A stretch of DNA of 64,000 nt from Leisingera aquaemixtae (GCF_001458395.1 NZ_CYSR01000021.1:248001-312000), one strand, 5' to 3'; positions 17,671-25,848 are shown, counted from the first letter of the stretch. A program made the numbers and translations. The notes: a model not told the origin generated them from the sequence alone.

Positions 17671-19086
17671 ATGACCAGTTCCCCGTCCAGCAACCCGCCC
17701 AGCCTCCGCCCTGACCTCGCCCCGGAACCGCAGTTCCGCGAGGCGCCCCGTGACGGCCAGCCGACCCTCGGCATGGTCTCGCTCGGCTGCCCCAAGGCGC
17801 TGGTCGACAGCGAGCGCATCCTGACCCGGCTGCGCGCCGAAGGCTACGGCATCTCGCCCGACTACGCGGGGGCTGATGCGGTGATCGTCAACACCTGCGG
17901 CTTCCTCGACAGCGCCAAGGCCGAAAGCCTGGAGGCGATCGGCGAGGCGCTGAAGGAAAACGGCAAGGTGATCGTCACCGGCTGCCTGGGCGCCGAGCCG
18001 GACTATATCCGCGAGCATCACCCACGCATTCACGCGGTGACCGGCCCGCACCAGTACGAGCAGGTGCTGGACGCGGTGCATTCCGCGGTGCCGCCCTCCC
18101 CGGACCCTTATGTGGACCTCTTGCCCGCAACCGGTGTCAGGCTCACCCCGCGGCATTTCAGCTATCTGAAGATCTCCGAGGGCTGCAATCACAAGTGCAA
18201 GTTCTGCATCATCCCGGACATGCGCGGCAAGCTGGCGTCGCGCCCGGTCCATGCGGTGCTGCGCGAGGCGGAGAAGCTGGTGGAGGCGGGTGTGCGCGAA
18301 CTCTTGGTGATTTCGCAGGACACCTCCGCCTATGGCCTTGACCGCAAGTATTCCGCCCACCCCTGGAAGGGTGAGGAAGTGCGCAGCCATATCCTCGACC
18401 TCTCCCGCGAGCTGGGCAAGCTGGCGCCTGCGGAGGACCTTTGGGTGCGGCTGCACTATGTCTACCCCTACCCGCATGTACGCGAGCTGATCCCGCTGAT
18501 GGCAGACCCGGACAATGCGCTGCTGCCTTATCTGGACATCCCCTTCCAGCACGCCCACCCGGACGTGCTGCGCCGCATGGCGCGGCCCGCAGCGGCGGCC
18601 AAGACGCTGGACGAGATCAAAGCCTGGCGCGCGACCTGCCCGGATATCACCCTGCGCTCCACCTTCATCGTCGGCTTCCCCGGCGAGACGGAGGCGGAGT
18701 TCCAGCACCTGCTCGACTGGATGGACGAGGCGCAGCTGGACCGAGTGGGTTGTTTTAAATACGAAAACGTTGACGGCGCGCGCTCGAACGACCTGCCGGA
18801 CCACGTGCCGGAAGAGGTGAAGCAGGAGCGCTGGGAGCGGTTCATGGAGAAGGCGCAGGCGATCTCCGAGGCCAAGCTGGCGGCCAAGGTCGGCCAGACG
18901 ATGCAAGTTATCGTGGACGACATCGACGAGGACGGCATCGCCACCTGCCGCACCAAGGCCGACGCGCCGGAGATCGACGGGAACCTGTTTATTGATGAGG
19001 GAACGGAGGGGTTGCAGGCGGGTGATCTGGTGACCGTTGAGGTGGATGAGGCGGGGGAGTATGACTTGTGGGGGCGTACGAAATAA
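17671..19086 (+). CDS. rimO: Ribosomal protein S12 methylthiotransferase
   Basis: RimO is a radical-SAM enzyme that methylthiolates the conserved Asp of ribosomal protein S12. The 471-residue product has the MTTase N-terminal domain ([33 protein letters not shown]; three cysteines for the auxiliary cluster), the radical SAM motif CNHKCKFC near residue 171, IGFPGETE-type FIVGFPGET near 330, and a C-terminal TRAM domain ([12 protein letters not shown] to [10 protein letters not shown]). A Ser/Pro-rich 30-residue N-terminal extension precedes [13 protein letters not shown] 17671 is preferred to longer frames that would translate the upstream repeats. The next gene starts within its last 19 bases. 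Confidence 0.95.
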   Translation: MTSSPSSNPPSLRPDLAPEPQFREAPRDGQPTLGMVSLGCPKALVDSERILTRLRAEGYGISPDYAGADAVIVNTCGFLDSAKAESLEAIGEALKENGKVIVTGCLGAEPDYIREHHPRIHAVTGPHQYEQVLDAVHSAVPPSPDPYVDLLPATGVRLTPRHFSYLKISEGCNHKCKFCIIPDMRGKLASRPVHAVLREAEKLVEAGVRELLVISQDTSAYGLDRKYSAHPWKGEEVRSHILDLSRELGKLAPAEDLWVRLHYVYPYPHVRELIPLMADPDNALLPYLDIPFQHAHPDVLRRMARPAAAAKTLDEIKAWRATCPDITLRSTFIVGFPGETEAEFQHLLDWMDEAQLDRVGCFKYENVDGARSNDLPDHVPEEVKQERWERFMEKAQAISEAKLAAKVGQTMQVIVDDIDEDGIATCRTKADAPEIDGNLFIDEGTEGLQAGDLVTVEVDEAGEYDLWGRTK

Positions 19087-19778
19087 CTGAAGGATCTAAT
19101 TTCGATTTTTTTCAGAAAGCGCGCCATTACAGGCAAGCGCTTAAGTACTTGCAGTCAGGTCTGCCCGATTGGCGCATGGAGTTGACTGATTTGGCCTTCG
19201 CCAGCGACTGCGCCCTTTCAGCCGTGATTTCAGTCTTTGAAAGAAGCGAAGGCATTTGTCTGCTTCATATCAACGAAGATTTACGACGGCGCGGCGCCGT
19301 TTCGGCAGCTATGTTTCAAAATATTGGCTTAATAGAAACGGCAATTCAAAACGCTCAATATGTGGGCGCTTCGGCGCTAGTACGACAGGAACTTGAAGGG
19401 CTTGATGTCTTGCGCGGTATCTTTGCCGGGAAGCAAATCGACAGCAAACCTCCGCGTGTTATTGCACTGCGAAACCTAGGACTGGGAAATATCTACGGGA
19501 AGTTATCTGGAATTGCTCATCTGACGTTTCACAAAGGGTTGGCCCACCTTACCGGTGGAAGTCCCTACTCATATGACTCTCAATACAACCGTCAGGTCTG
19601 CGAACTACTGGTCAATTGTCATGTGTTGTCGATGGTGGGATTAGCTCAATTCGTGGCATTCGACAGCCGAGGTCGTGATCAAGAAAAGCTAACTGACGTC
19701 GAAGAACGGCACATTGCACTCGCACTCTCGGTGCTTGGCGAGAATGGGTTTCTGAAGCTAGCTACCCCCAGCGCCTGA
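19068..19778 (+). CDS. Hypothetical helical protein, low GC, coupled to rimO
   Basis: I do not recognise this 236-residue protein. It looks soluble and mainly helical, with no signal peptide, membrane segment or metal motif. Notable stretches are [24 protein letters not shown] near residue 30, a His-rich block [14 protein letters not shown] near 160, and a conserved-looking acidic helix [14 protein letters not shown] near the end. The GTG start at 19068 lies inside rimO, with GGGGGAG eight bases before it. GC content and codon use are clearly lower than in rimO, which points to acquisition. The copy-B two-hairpin repeat lies just downstream. Confidence 0.7.
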   Translation: MGAYEITEGSNFDFFQKARHYRQALKYLQSGLPDWRMELTDLAFASDCALSAVISVFERSEGICLLHINEDLRRRGAVSAAMFQNIGLIETAIQNAQYVGASALVRQELEGLDVLRGIFAGKQIDSKPPRVIALRNLGLGNIYGKLSGIAHLTFHKGLAHLTGGSPYSYDSQYNRQVCELLVNCHVLSMVGLAQFVAFDSRGRDQEKLTDVEERHIALALSVLGENGFLKLATPSA

Positions 19779-19794
19779 CCCTGGGTGAGTGCGA

Positions 19795-19843
19795 AGCGCC
19801 CTCCCGTGGGGAGGGTCGGGCGCTGCCCGCGCTTTGCGCGGGC
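19795..19843. repeat. Two-hairpin intergenic element, copy B
   Basis: Hairpin 1 pairs AGCGCCC with GGGCGCT around the same TCCCGTGGGG core as copy A; hairpin 2 pairs GCCCGCG with CGCGGGC. Both stems differ from copy A by changes that keep pairing. Confidence 0.65.
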
Positions 19844-19922
19844 TTTGGGTTTTCCCTCCCCTCGCGCCAATTCCCTGCTACGCTCTCCCCGAACCGCAAT
19901 CAGCCCGGGAGAGCCCCCAGCC

Positions 19923-20165
19923 ATGACAGACACGCCTGATATCGCGCAAAAAGCCCCCTTCCCCGTCGAGGTGACAGAGGGCAAGACCTACTTCTGGTGC
20001 GCCTGCGGCAAGTCGCAGAAACAGCCGTTCTGCGATGGCTCGCACAAGGGCACGGCGTTCGAGCCGGTGAAATACAAGGCGGAAAAGGACGGCAAGGTGT
20101 TCTTTTGCGGCTGCAAGCACTCGGGCAGGAAGCCCCTGTGTGACGGTACCCATTCGAAACTGTAA
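19923..20165 (+). CDS. CDGSH iron-sulfur domain protein
   Basis: This 80-residue soluble protein contains two CDGSH-type [2Fe-2S] motifs, each with the three-Cys-one-His ligand set: CACGKSQKQPFCDGSH near residue 24 and CGCKHSGRKPLCDGTH near residue 60. Tandem-CDGSH proteins carry two redox-active, labile clusters and are thought to act in electron or cluster transfer. ATG 19923 is chosen because the domain follows directly; a longer frame upstream would run through the copy-B repeat. It converges on the Cys-rich DUF6455 operon, with the latter's terminator between them. Confidence 0.93.
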   Translation: MTDTPDIAQKAPFPVEVTEGKTYFWCACGKSQKQPFCDGSHKGTAFEPVKYKAEKDGKVFFCGCKHSGRKPLCDGTHSKL

Positions 20166-20193
20166 AAGGCCCTGCCTTGGACTGGCGTGCGGC

Positions 20194-20226
20194 AGAAGAA
20201 AGCCCCGCAAGCCGGGCTTGCGGGGC
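20194..20226 (-). terminator. Terminator of the DUF6455 operon
   Basis: A 10-bp stem (GCCCCGCAAG / CTTGCGGGGC) with a five-base loop is followed on the minus strand by TTTCTTCT. It may also stop the CDGSH gene from the other side. Confidence 0.75.
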
Positions 20227-20241
20227 GGGTCGGTTACGGGG

Positions 20242-20517
20242 TCAGGGCATCAGCCGCTTGAACAGGTCTGCGCTGGGGCAGAAGTCCGGCACCGCGGGGC
20301 CTTCCTCGCGGCGCGACGAAATCCACAGGGCGCAGGACTTGCTGCAGCCCGCGCCGCGGCAGGAGGTCACCATCCGCGCGTAGTCCAGCCCGTTCAGCCG
20401 CCCGGCCTTCATTTCCCGGTCCAGGTCGACGCCCGCCGCCTCTGCCACCGCGCGCAGCAGCCACATGTGGCGGAAGATATTGCCCAGGCCCTCGGCCTCC
20501 GCTGCCATGTCCTTCAT
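20242..20517 (-). CDS. DUF6455 family Cys-rich protein (third of three)
   Basis: This 91-residue soluble protein has a helical N-terminal half (GNIFRHMWLLRAVAEAAGVDLDREM) and a Cys cluster: TSCRGAGCSKSC at ~53-64, then a Cys in VPDFCPSADLF near the end. The CxxxxCxxxC plus distal Cys arrangement is shared by the two genes upstream and could ligate a metal or Fe-S cluster; that role is inferred. Its ATG shares bases with the stop of the preceding gene (TGATG), so translation is coupled. It is the last gene of a three-gene DUF6455 operon. Confidence 0.85.
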   Translation of the reverse strand: MKDMAAEAEGLGNIFRHMWLLRAVAEAAGVDLDREMKAGRLNGLDYARMVTSCRGAGCSKSCALWISSRREEGPAVPDFCPSADLFKRLMP

Positions 20518-20774
20518 CAGGCGCGGCCCTTCAGCTCAAGCAGCGCATCCGCATTGCGGCAGCCGGGCATCGGCGCCTCTGCGCGCTCATGGGCGGCCAG
20601 GAAGGCCTCGCACTGATCCGGCACCGCGCAGCCGCGGCAGCGGGTGATCATGGCGGCCCAATCCTCGTGGCTGATCTTGCCTGCGGCAAACGCACCGGTC
20701 AGGTCGGTGCCCGCGGTCTGGCCCATCCGGGCCATCAGACGCAGATGATAGAGGGGATCCCCCAATGGCTGCAT
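20517..20774 (-). CDS. DUF6455 family Cys-rich protein (second of three)
   Basis: The 85-residue product shows the family pattern LMARMGQTAGTDL, then ITRCRGCAVPDQCEAFLAAH with three clustered cysteines (CxxCxxxxxC), then MPGCRNADALLELKG. A clear ribosome site (AGGAG) precedes the ATG. It is a paralogue of the genes on either side, sharing the helix-cysteine-cluster-distal-Cys layout but differing strongly in sequence, so the duplications are old. Function is unknown; the FNR-like site before the first gene suggests a link to low oxygen. Confidence 0.85.
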   Translation of the reverse strand: MQPLGDPLYHLRLMARMGQTAGTDLTGAFAAGKISHEDWAAMITRCRGCAVPDQCEAFLAAHERAEAPMPGCRNADALLELKGRA

Positions 20775-20808
20775 ATCTTGAACTCCTGTTGGATTCCGGA
20801 CGGGCGCG

Positions 20809-21072
20809 TCAGGCCTGCTGCTCGTTCAAATACCCAAGCAGATCGCGGTTGCGGCAGAAATCCGGGGCGTCTGCCCCGGGGCGCACGCCTTCGGCCAGCC
20901 AATTGCGGCACGCCCCGACACCGCCGCAGCGGGTGCAGCGCAGCACCGCCTCGGCAATCTCGTCAAAGCGCAGGGTGCCGGACACCGCCTCTTCTTCCAG
21001 ATCCAGACCGACGGTTGCGGCCATCCGGTCAAACAGCTCGGCGTGCTTTTTCAGGTCGGCATGGGTGGTCAT
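20809..21072 (-). CDS. DUF6455 family Cys-rich protein (first of three)
   Basis: This 87-residue protein leads the operon. It reads LFDRMAATVGLDLEEEAVSGTLRFDEIAEAVLRCTRCGGVGACRNWLAEG, shown here only in outline: a long helical part, then the cysteine cluster RCTRCGGVGAC near residue 47, then APDFCRNRDLL near 75. A GGGAGAGCG ribosome site precedes ATG 21072, and an FnrL-type palindrome lies 60-75 bases upstream. The 34-base gap to the second gene supports a single transcript. Confidence 0.85.
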   Translation of the reverse strand: MTTHADLKKHAELFDRMAATVGLDLEEEAVSGTLRFDEIAEAVLRCTRCGGVGACRNWLAEGVRPGADAPDFCRNRDLLGYLNEQQA

Positions 21073-21131
21073 CGCGCTCTCCCGGAATCATTTATTCCGG
21101 GTGCAGCTTAGCGGCGGCCTGCGGGCCCGAA

Positions 21132-21147
21132 TTTGACACAGGTCAAA
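21132..21147 (-). promoter_or_regulatory. FNR/FnrL-type binding site upstream of the DUF6455 operon
   Basis: TTTGACACAGGTCAAA is a perfect palindrome containing TTGAC-N4-GTCAA, which fits the FnrL consensus TTGAY-N4-RTCAA. Its centre is about 67 bases before the first DUF6455 start codon, a normal position for an activator site. Confidence 0.6.
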
Positions 21148-21158
21148 CGGGATAGAAT

Positions 21159-21551
21159 TTATAAGGATTTCACGCCAAGGTGGTCGAAGTACGCCCGCAC
21201 CGCATCCTGCACCCGGCGGAACCGGTCGCCGCCCAGCTTCTTGCCGCCGTACCAGCGGGTGACGATGATGACGTGGTCCCTGAGGCCCTCGCGCTCCATC
21301 ATCCGCAAGATCACCATGCCCGCGCCGGATTCGCCGTCATCGGCCTTCAGGCCGCCGGATGGCAGCACCGCCGCCCAGGTGTTGTGGGTCGCCTTGGCAT
21401 AGGCGCGGTCCGTTTTCAGCGCCGCCAGCACCGCGTCGACCTCCTCGCGCGAGGCGGCCGGCGCGCCTGTCACCGCGTAGCGCGAGCCGCGGTCGGTCAG
21501 GACCACGCCGAGCCGCGTCAGCGCAGGCCCGGCCTGATCTCCGGTGGCCAT
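21159..21551 (-). CDS. YigZ/IMPACT family protein (UPF0029)
   Basis: The 130-residue product is an IMPACT N-terminal-type domain protein. The defining region is KATHNTWAAVLPSGG, then DDGESGAGMVILRMMEREGL and VIIVTRWYGGKKLGGDRF. Bacterial YigZ proteins are usually about 200 residues with a second ferredoxin-like domain; this one ends after the first domain, so it is a short form. The function of bacterial members is uncertain, though translation-related roles are proposed. Its start lies two bases after the stop of the M48 peptidase gene, so the two are probably co-transcribed. Confidence 0.88.
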   Translation of the reverse strand: MATGDQAGPALTRLGVVLTDRGSRYAVTGAPAASREEVDAVLAALKTDRAYAKATHNTWAAVLPSGGLKADDGESGAGMVILRMMEREGLRDHVIIVTRWYGGKKLGGDRFRRVQDAVRAYFDHLGVKSL

Positions 21552-21553
21552 GC

Positions 21554-22267
21554 TCAGTTCAGCCCGTAGCGGTCGATGGTCGCCTGCACCACCCGCACCC
21601 GGTCGGGGTTGGCCGGGTGGGAGCCCAGGAACCGGTCGCCCGGATCCGGCAGGCGGTTGAAGAAGCGCACGCCGATGCTGGGCCGGTAGCCGGACTTATG
21701 GGTGATGATGGTGCCCAGCTCATCCGCCTCCAGCTCGAAATCCTTGGAGTAGGTGCGCGCGCCGACAAAGCCGCCAAGATCCTGCGCCGTCGAAACGCTG
21801 GACGATCCGCCCCCTGCCAGTGCGGTGATCAGACCGGCGCCGGCGCTCACCAGTGCGGAGTTCTGCGCCTGCCGCGCCAAGTGGCCGCGGATGTGGTGGG
21901 CGGCCTCATGCGACATGACAAAGGCCAGCTCGTCATGATTGGCGATCTGCCCCAGCATCCGCTGGGTGAAGGTGATCACCGGGCGTCCCGAGCGGTCCAG
22001 GCTCTGATAGGCGTTCGGGGCCGCGTTCGGATTCGGGTCCACGCGGATCAGGAAGTCGCAGTTCAAACCCTGGGTGCGGTTGCGGCATTCGCGTTCGGCC
22101 ACCGGCTCCACCCGGCGGGACACGGTGGCAAATGCGTTGCGCGCCTCGGCGGGCGCCATCCCCTGCACCCGCGGCGCCTGAACAACCGGCGCGGACTGCG
22201 AGGCGGGCTCAATCGCCACATTACAGGCGCTGACAGCAAGGGCAAACAGACACATAAAACGGCGCAT
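21554..22267 (-). CDS. M48 family metallopeptidase, probable lipoprotein
   Basis: This 237-residue zinc peptidase has an N-terminal lipoprotein signal (MCLFALAVSACN; Cys near residue 15), so it is probably anchored to a periplasmic membrane face. The zinc site HEAAHH (HExxH) is at about residue 121, preceded by DELAFVMS and followed by an Ala/Gly-rich segment and the third-ligand region FELEADELG near 185, with a final GSHPANPDRV. This matches BepA/YggG-like Ste24 peptidases that monitor outer-membrane protein assembly. ELEADELG supplies the expected glutamate. It is upstream of, and two bases from, the YigZ gene. Confidence 0.9.
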   Translation of the reverse strand: MRRFMCLFALAVSACNVAIEPASQSAPVVQAPRVQGMAPAEARNAFATVSRRVEPVAERECRNRTQGLNCDFLIRVDPNPNAAPNAYQSLDRSGRPVITFTQRMLGQIANHDELAFVMSHEAAHHIRGHLARQAQNSALVSAGAGLITALAGGGSSSVSTAQDLGGFVGARTYSKDFELEADELGTIITHKSGYRPSIGVRFFNRLPDPGDRFLGSHPANPDRVRVVQATIDRYGLN

Positions 22268-22418
22268 GGCAGATCCTTTTGCAATTTGCCGCCAACATAC
22301 CGCGCAAGCCCGGGGGATAGCAATTGCGGCAGCGGCGGAAGATTGCCGTTACATCTGTACGATACCTCGTGTTTGCAAGGTCTTGCCAGCAGGCGGGCCG
22401 CAGTGGCAGGCTGGTGCC

Positions 22419-22658
22419 ATGTTTACCATCGAACATGAATTCGACTCGACGGTCATCACCCTGGTGGATGAGGGCGATGCCCCCCTCACCGAGGATGTGA
22501 CCATCAATTCCTTTGAAGAATGCGTCACGGTCGAACAATACGACCCGCGCACCGACAGCGTGCAGAAAATCACCCTGTCGCATCTTCAGGTGCGCGACCT
22601 GGCCGCGGCGCTGGACCTGCCCGAAGGGGTCTACCGGCTGGTGGCCGGCGACGATTAG
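22419..22658 (+). CDS. Small conserved hypothetical protein
   Basis: I do not recognise a named domain in this 79-residue acidic protein. It has no signal peptide or membrane segment and looks beta-rich (FTIEHEFDSTVITLVDEGDAP, then VTVEQYDPRTDSVQKITLS), with a C-terminal helix (QVRDLAAALDLPEG). ATG 22419 is chosen because the acidic domain follows; the longer frame upstream crosses the promoter of the M48 gene. It converges on yggU, with three bases between the stops. Composition matches the core genes, so it is probably native. Confidence 0.7.
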   Translation: MFTIEHEFDSTVITLVDEGDAPLTEDVTINSFEECVTVEQYDPRTDSVQKITLSHLQVRDLAAALDLPEGVYRLVAGDD

Positions 22659-22661
22659 GCG

Positions 22662-22943
22662 TCAGGCCGGCCCCAGATAGACAAACAGCTTGTCGCGTGC
22701 GGTTGCGCCGCGGCGCAGCTCCAGGCGGGAGGCCGCCGTTGCCATCGCCGCCGCCAGCAGCCGGCGGATGGCTTCGTTGGCCTTGCCGTTCTCCGGCACC
22801 GCGGTGACAGAGATCTTCAGCCCCCCCTCCGCCGCCGCAATCGCATTGCGCGCCGCCTTGGGGGTGGCCCGCACCGCAATTTCCGCGCCCGGCACGCACA
22901 GATGGCTCAGATCCGGCAGGTCTTTCTTCTTCGGCTTTCCCAT
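22662..22943 (-). CDS. DUF167 family protein (YggU-like), 5' leader replaced by prophage end
   Basis: The 93-residue product is a YggU/DUF167 protein: IAVRATPKAARNAI, GGLKISVTAVPENGKANEAIRRLLA and TARDKLFVYLG match the family core, a small alpha/beta fold of unknown function. The likely start is ATG 22943 (MGKPKKK). The left end of the Mu-like remnant begins only five bases upstream (22949), so the native ribosome site and promoter have been cut away; no purine-rich site is visible in the bases now in front. Expression may be reduced or may depend on prophage sequence. Confidence 0.82.
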   Translation of the reverse strand: MGKPKKKDLPDLSHLCVPGAEIAVRATPKAARNAIAAAEGGLKISVTAVPENGKANEAIRRLLAAAMATAASRLELRRGATARDKLFVYLGPA

Positions 22944-22948
22944 GCCGC

Positions 22949-23270
22949 TGTTAGGGGACACTTAATATTGCAGTAACCGGAAGATGGTCGCAGACCACGG
23001 AAGTGCCCGGTTGGACCATGTAAAAATGGGGTTTCAAGGTGGTTTGAGCCTGGGGCAAGGCACGGAGCGTTTGTCCTTCAATACTCGGCAAAATGGCCGA
23101 TATGGCGCCTGAAGGTAATACTGGGACACTTCCCGTTGCAAACTCTCAAACACCTCTGAAAGGCCCGTAAAACAGGGTTTTAACGCGAATGCGGCGGCAG
23201 AAAGCGTGCAGAAACCGCGGTTCCGAACTTGGAACTGACTCCAAAAATTCGCCGACACTTCCCAGAATGG
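22949..23270. repeat. Left-end transposase-site cluster (L1-L3)
   Basis: L1 (22949-22973) ends in GGGGACACTT...TTGCAG; L2 (23123-23140) is GGGACACTTCCCGTTGCA; L3 (about 23253-23270) is a diverged GACACTTCCCAGAATGG. All point the same way. The spacing, one terminal site then a long gap then two inner sites, resembles Mu attL. The rest of 22974-23330 has no convincing gene. Confidence 0.7.
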
Positions 23271-23330
23271 GATTACCCGTAGATAACATAGCCTTAAGCG
23301 ACTTGAGCGGGCGAACTCGGCTTTCAGAAC

Positions 23331-23957
23331 TTGGAATGGGTTTTGGCTGGAGGCTTTCAACCGTCACACGAGCCTAAAGTGGGCCAATGGGTGGCGCCTG
23401 CGGGCGTCTACATGCGCAAGGCAGCGATCCGTAACGGCTCCATCGGCAACGCTGAAATCGCGGGCAGCCTGCAGTCTGACAATTACGCCGAGGACGCCGA
23501 CGGCATTCCTACGGAAGGCGTGAAAATCGACTTCCGCAACGACGTGGTGAAGCTGGCGGGGCCTGTTATCAGCCGGAATATCGAGGCGGCCGCGGGCAGC
23601 TTCTGGACCGGCGGGCCGATCACCGTGAACCCAAATTCCGGCCTGTACCAGGTGGAGACATGGGAATTGGTGGAAACCGGGCTGCAGGTGCCTGTGGATC
23701 AGGTCTGGATGGCATCCAACAAAACCTACCTGGCCTATGCGGCCTTCGACGGCAGCGCGACGGCGCCAGGCGGCATCAGCGGCAACAATGAGTACTGGGG
23801 CTGCAAGGCGGAGGTGTTGCCTTTTGCCCGCTGGAACGGGCCGCAGCAGCTGTATCTGCGGATCGAGCTATGGGCCAAGGGCATCAGCGCGTTGCACCGC
23901 TCAGGCAACACTACGCTGGGCGGAAAAATTCACTGGAAACTCTATGAGGTTACATAA
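23331..23957 (+). pseudogene. C-terminal fragment of phage tail-tip (gpJ-like) protein
   Basis: The frame gives 208 residues, of which the part from about residue 25 on looks like the end of a host-specificity/tail-tip protein: MRKAAIRNGSIGNAEIAGSL, then IDFRNDVVKLAGPVISRN, then a beta-rich domain with TNP-like repeats, ending SGNTTLGGKIHWKLYEVT. Full gpJ-type proteins exceed 1000 residues, so this is a 5'-truncated remnant. The fusion to left-end DNA falls near 23380-23400 and marks where the prophage interior was lost. Its stop abuts the tail-fibre gene. Confidence 0.7.
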
Positions 23958-25083
23958 ATGGCTTGGCCAAAGACAGGAACGGTAAGCGTCACCAATGGCA
24001 GCGCGGTTGTTACCGGCACCGGCACCAGCTTTTTCGGCTCTGCCCAGGCAGGCTGGGGCTTTGTTGGCCCGGATGGGCGGGTCTATGAGGTGCTGACGGC
24101 GGACAGCCCGACCCAGATCACCTTGGCGAGCAACTATCAGGGCGCAACCGCGGCGGGACAGGTCTATTCGCTGTTTCCGACCATGTCGCTGGCGCATGAT
24201 CTGGTTTCCGTTGTGCAGACGCTGATCAGTAACTACCAGACCATTGCCGATGGACCGGGTTCGGGCAAATTTGCCACCGATGTGGTGAAGCAGGGCGATG
24301 AGGACACTGGTCTCGCTTGGCCCGCCAGCAACACCGTGGTGCTGAAAGCAGGCGGCGCGGAGCAGTTGCGCATGACCGGCGGTGTGGCCTCCGGTGCGGC
24401 AGTACAGTCCAGCGTAACTGACGGCACTATTGGCAAGCTCCTGAAGTTTGGGGCCTTCGGTTTGGGGGTCGCTGACGGAATGGTGGCCCCGGATGTTGTT
24501 GATATGGACACGGCCCCAACTGGGTTCGGAAGGATCTCTGGAGCAACCGTAGGGTCAAAGCCGCCGGGCGTGACAAGCGGGACTGTATTCACCGGAGTAA
24601 ACCAGGCAGGGCGAACCAGCCAGCTTGTATTCAGAGCGGCCAGTAATCGGGTGTACGTCCGCACAAAGCATGACAACGTGTGGCGGGTCTTGGTCCGAGA
24701 TCTACTGTGCCGAGAACATACTTGGAGCGGTCTCTCAATCCGCCGGTTTGCCAACCGGCGCGGTGATTGAGCGCGGCAGCAATGCGAACGGCGAATATGT
24801 GCGGTTTGCCGATGGGACGCAGATTTGCTGGAAATACGATGCAGATAATTTCACCACTGCAGCGTCTGGCTCCCTGCATAAGGAAGAAATTCCCGCTTGG
24901 ACGTTCCCAGCAGCTTTCGCCAGCCCGCCGGTTGTAAGTTTTATGCCGCATGGCACAGCATGTTGGGGCGGTGTCGCCTCACCGGGGGCCACAGTAAGCG
25001 GTGCGCGGATTCTCTGGAGCGTGATTTCTGTTTCCGCAACAACAATCAATCACTCAACCCACGCAATTGGCCGCTGGTTCTAA
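23958..25083 (+). pseudogene. Phage tail-fibre gene with frameshift at G run 24684-24686
   Basis: The first frame (23958-24770) begins MAWPKTGTVSVTNGSAVVTG, a typical tail-fibre head, and continues with SLFPTMSLAHDLVSVVQTL and TSQLVFRAASNRVYVRTKHDN. After VWR the homology jumps to the next frame, which reads SWSEIYCAENILGAVSQSAGLPTG and GEYVRFADGTQICWKY and ends at 25083 with ATTINHSTHAIGRW. One extra G in GGG at 24684-24686 explains the switch. Joined, the protein would have about 375 residues. It binds host surface in an intact phage. Confidence 0.78.
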
Positions 25084-25095
25084 AGGAGGCGCACC

Positions 25096-25419
25096 ATGAA
25101 AATCACCTGCATCTGCGGGGCCGGTCTGCCCGGTCATCCTGAAACTGCCGCCAGCGTCAGCGATGACGTTCTGACCGTCGATGGCGCGGCCTACGACCTC
25201 TCTGCTGTGCCGGATGGAGGATATGCTGATCCGGAGGGCGATCACCCCTTTGTCGGTCAGATCCAGCGCATCGGTGGCGAGCTGCATCTATCGCTGCGCT
25301 GGTTCTACGATACGGTCACTGCCGAAGCCAATCAGCCCTCCGCTGCGCCGGAGTTGACGGTGATCAGCGGCCCGTTGCCTGACCCCATCATTCGCAAGCC
25401 CACATTGCAGGAGGCCTGA
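25096..25419 (+). CDS. Phage tail-accessory hypothetical protein
   Basis: This 107-residue protein follows the tail fibre behind a strong AAAGGAGG ribosome site. It opens MKITCICGAGLPGHPE, has an acidic middle (DGGYADPEGDHPFVGQIQR) with a GGELHLSLRWFYD segment, and ends in a Pro-rich tail. I do not recognise a named family, but its position between tail fibre and a DUF4376 gene is typical of small tail-region proteins of Mu-like and lambda-like phages. It is intact here and has normal spacing to the next gene (3 bases). Confidence 0.6.
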   Translation: MKITCICGAGLPGHPETAASVSDDVLTVDGAAYDLSAVPDGGYADPEGDHPFVGQIQRIGGELHLSLRWFYDTVTAEANQPSAAPELTVISGPLPDPIIRKPTLQEA

Positions 25420-25422
25420 GCC

Positions 25423-25848
25423 ATGACCTTCACACTGAACATCACAACCGCCGAGCAGCGGACGGCCGCAACGCGCGAAGCTCTTTTGGCGGATGTCGCT
25501 GGCATTCGCTGGCAGCGTGAAACCGGCGGGATCACCCTGCAGGACGGTTCAGTCGTAGCCACCGATGAGCGAAGCACGGCCAAACTCACTGCCACCGTGA
25601 CCAGCCTGCAAAACGGAATGGTGACGGCCCCCATCAACTTCAAATTCCCGCAGGGCTGGCAGCCGGTTTCGCAGGCGGAGATCGAAGCTGTGGCGGCCGC
25701 GGTCGCGCAGCATGTTCAGAGTTGCTTTGACGCGGAGCTGACCGTCTCCGGACAGATCGACGCGCTGACCGATGCGGAAGTGCTTACCTTTGACGTGGCT
25801 GCGGCCTTTGCCGCCGCAATGGAAATGGCGCTGGAGACGGGCACTTAA
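25423..25848 (+). CDS. DUF4376-type phage tail protein
   Basis: The 141-residue product carries the DUF4376 pattern: an Ala/Arg-rich helix (AEQRTAATREALLADVAGIRWQRE), GGITLQDGSVVATDERS, then a second helical block (QAEIEAVAAAVAQHVQSCFDAE). DUF4376 occurs at the C-terminus of phage tail-fibre assembly and tail proteins; here it stands alone. A structural or assembly role is inferred from family and neighbours. It is intact, three bases after the previous gene. Confidence 0.7.
   Translation: MTFTLNITTAEQRTAATREALLADVAGIRWQRETGGITLQDGSVVATDERSTAKLTATVTSLQNGMVTAPINFKFPQGWQPVSQAEIEAVAAAVAQHVQSCFDAELTVSGQIDALTDAEVLTFDVAAAFAAAMEMALETGT

Noticed and set aside
23034-23360. 108-residue minus-strand frame in the prophage left end
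   Set aside because: No ribosome site, no family resemblance, and it overlaps the transposase sites L2 and L3.
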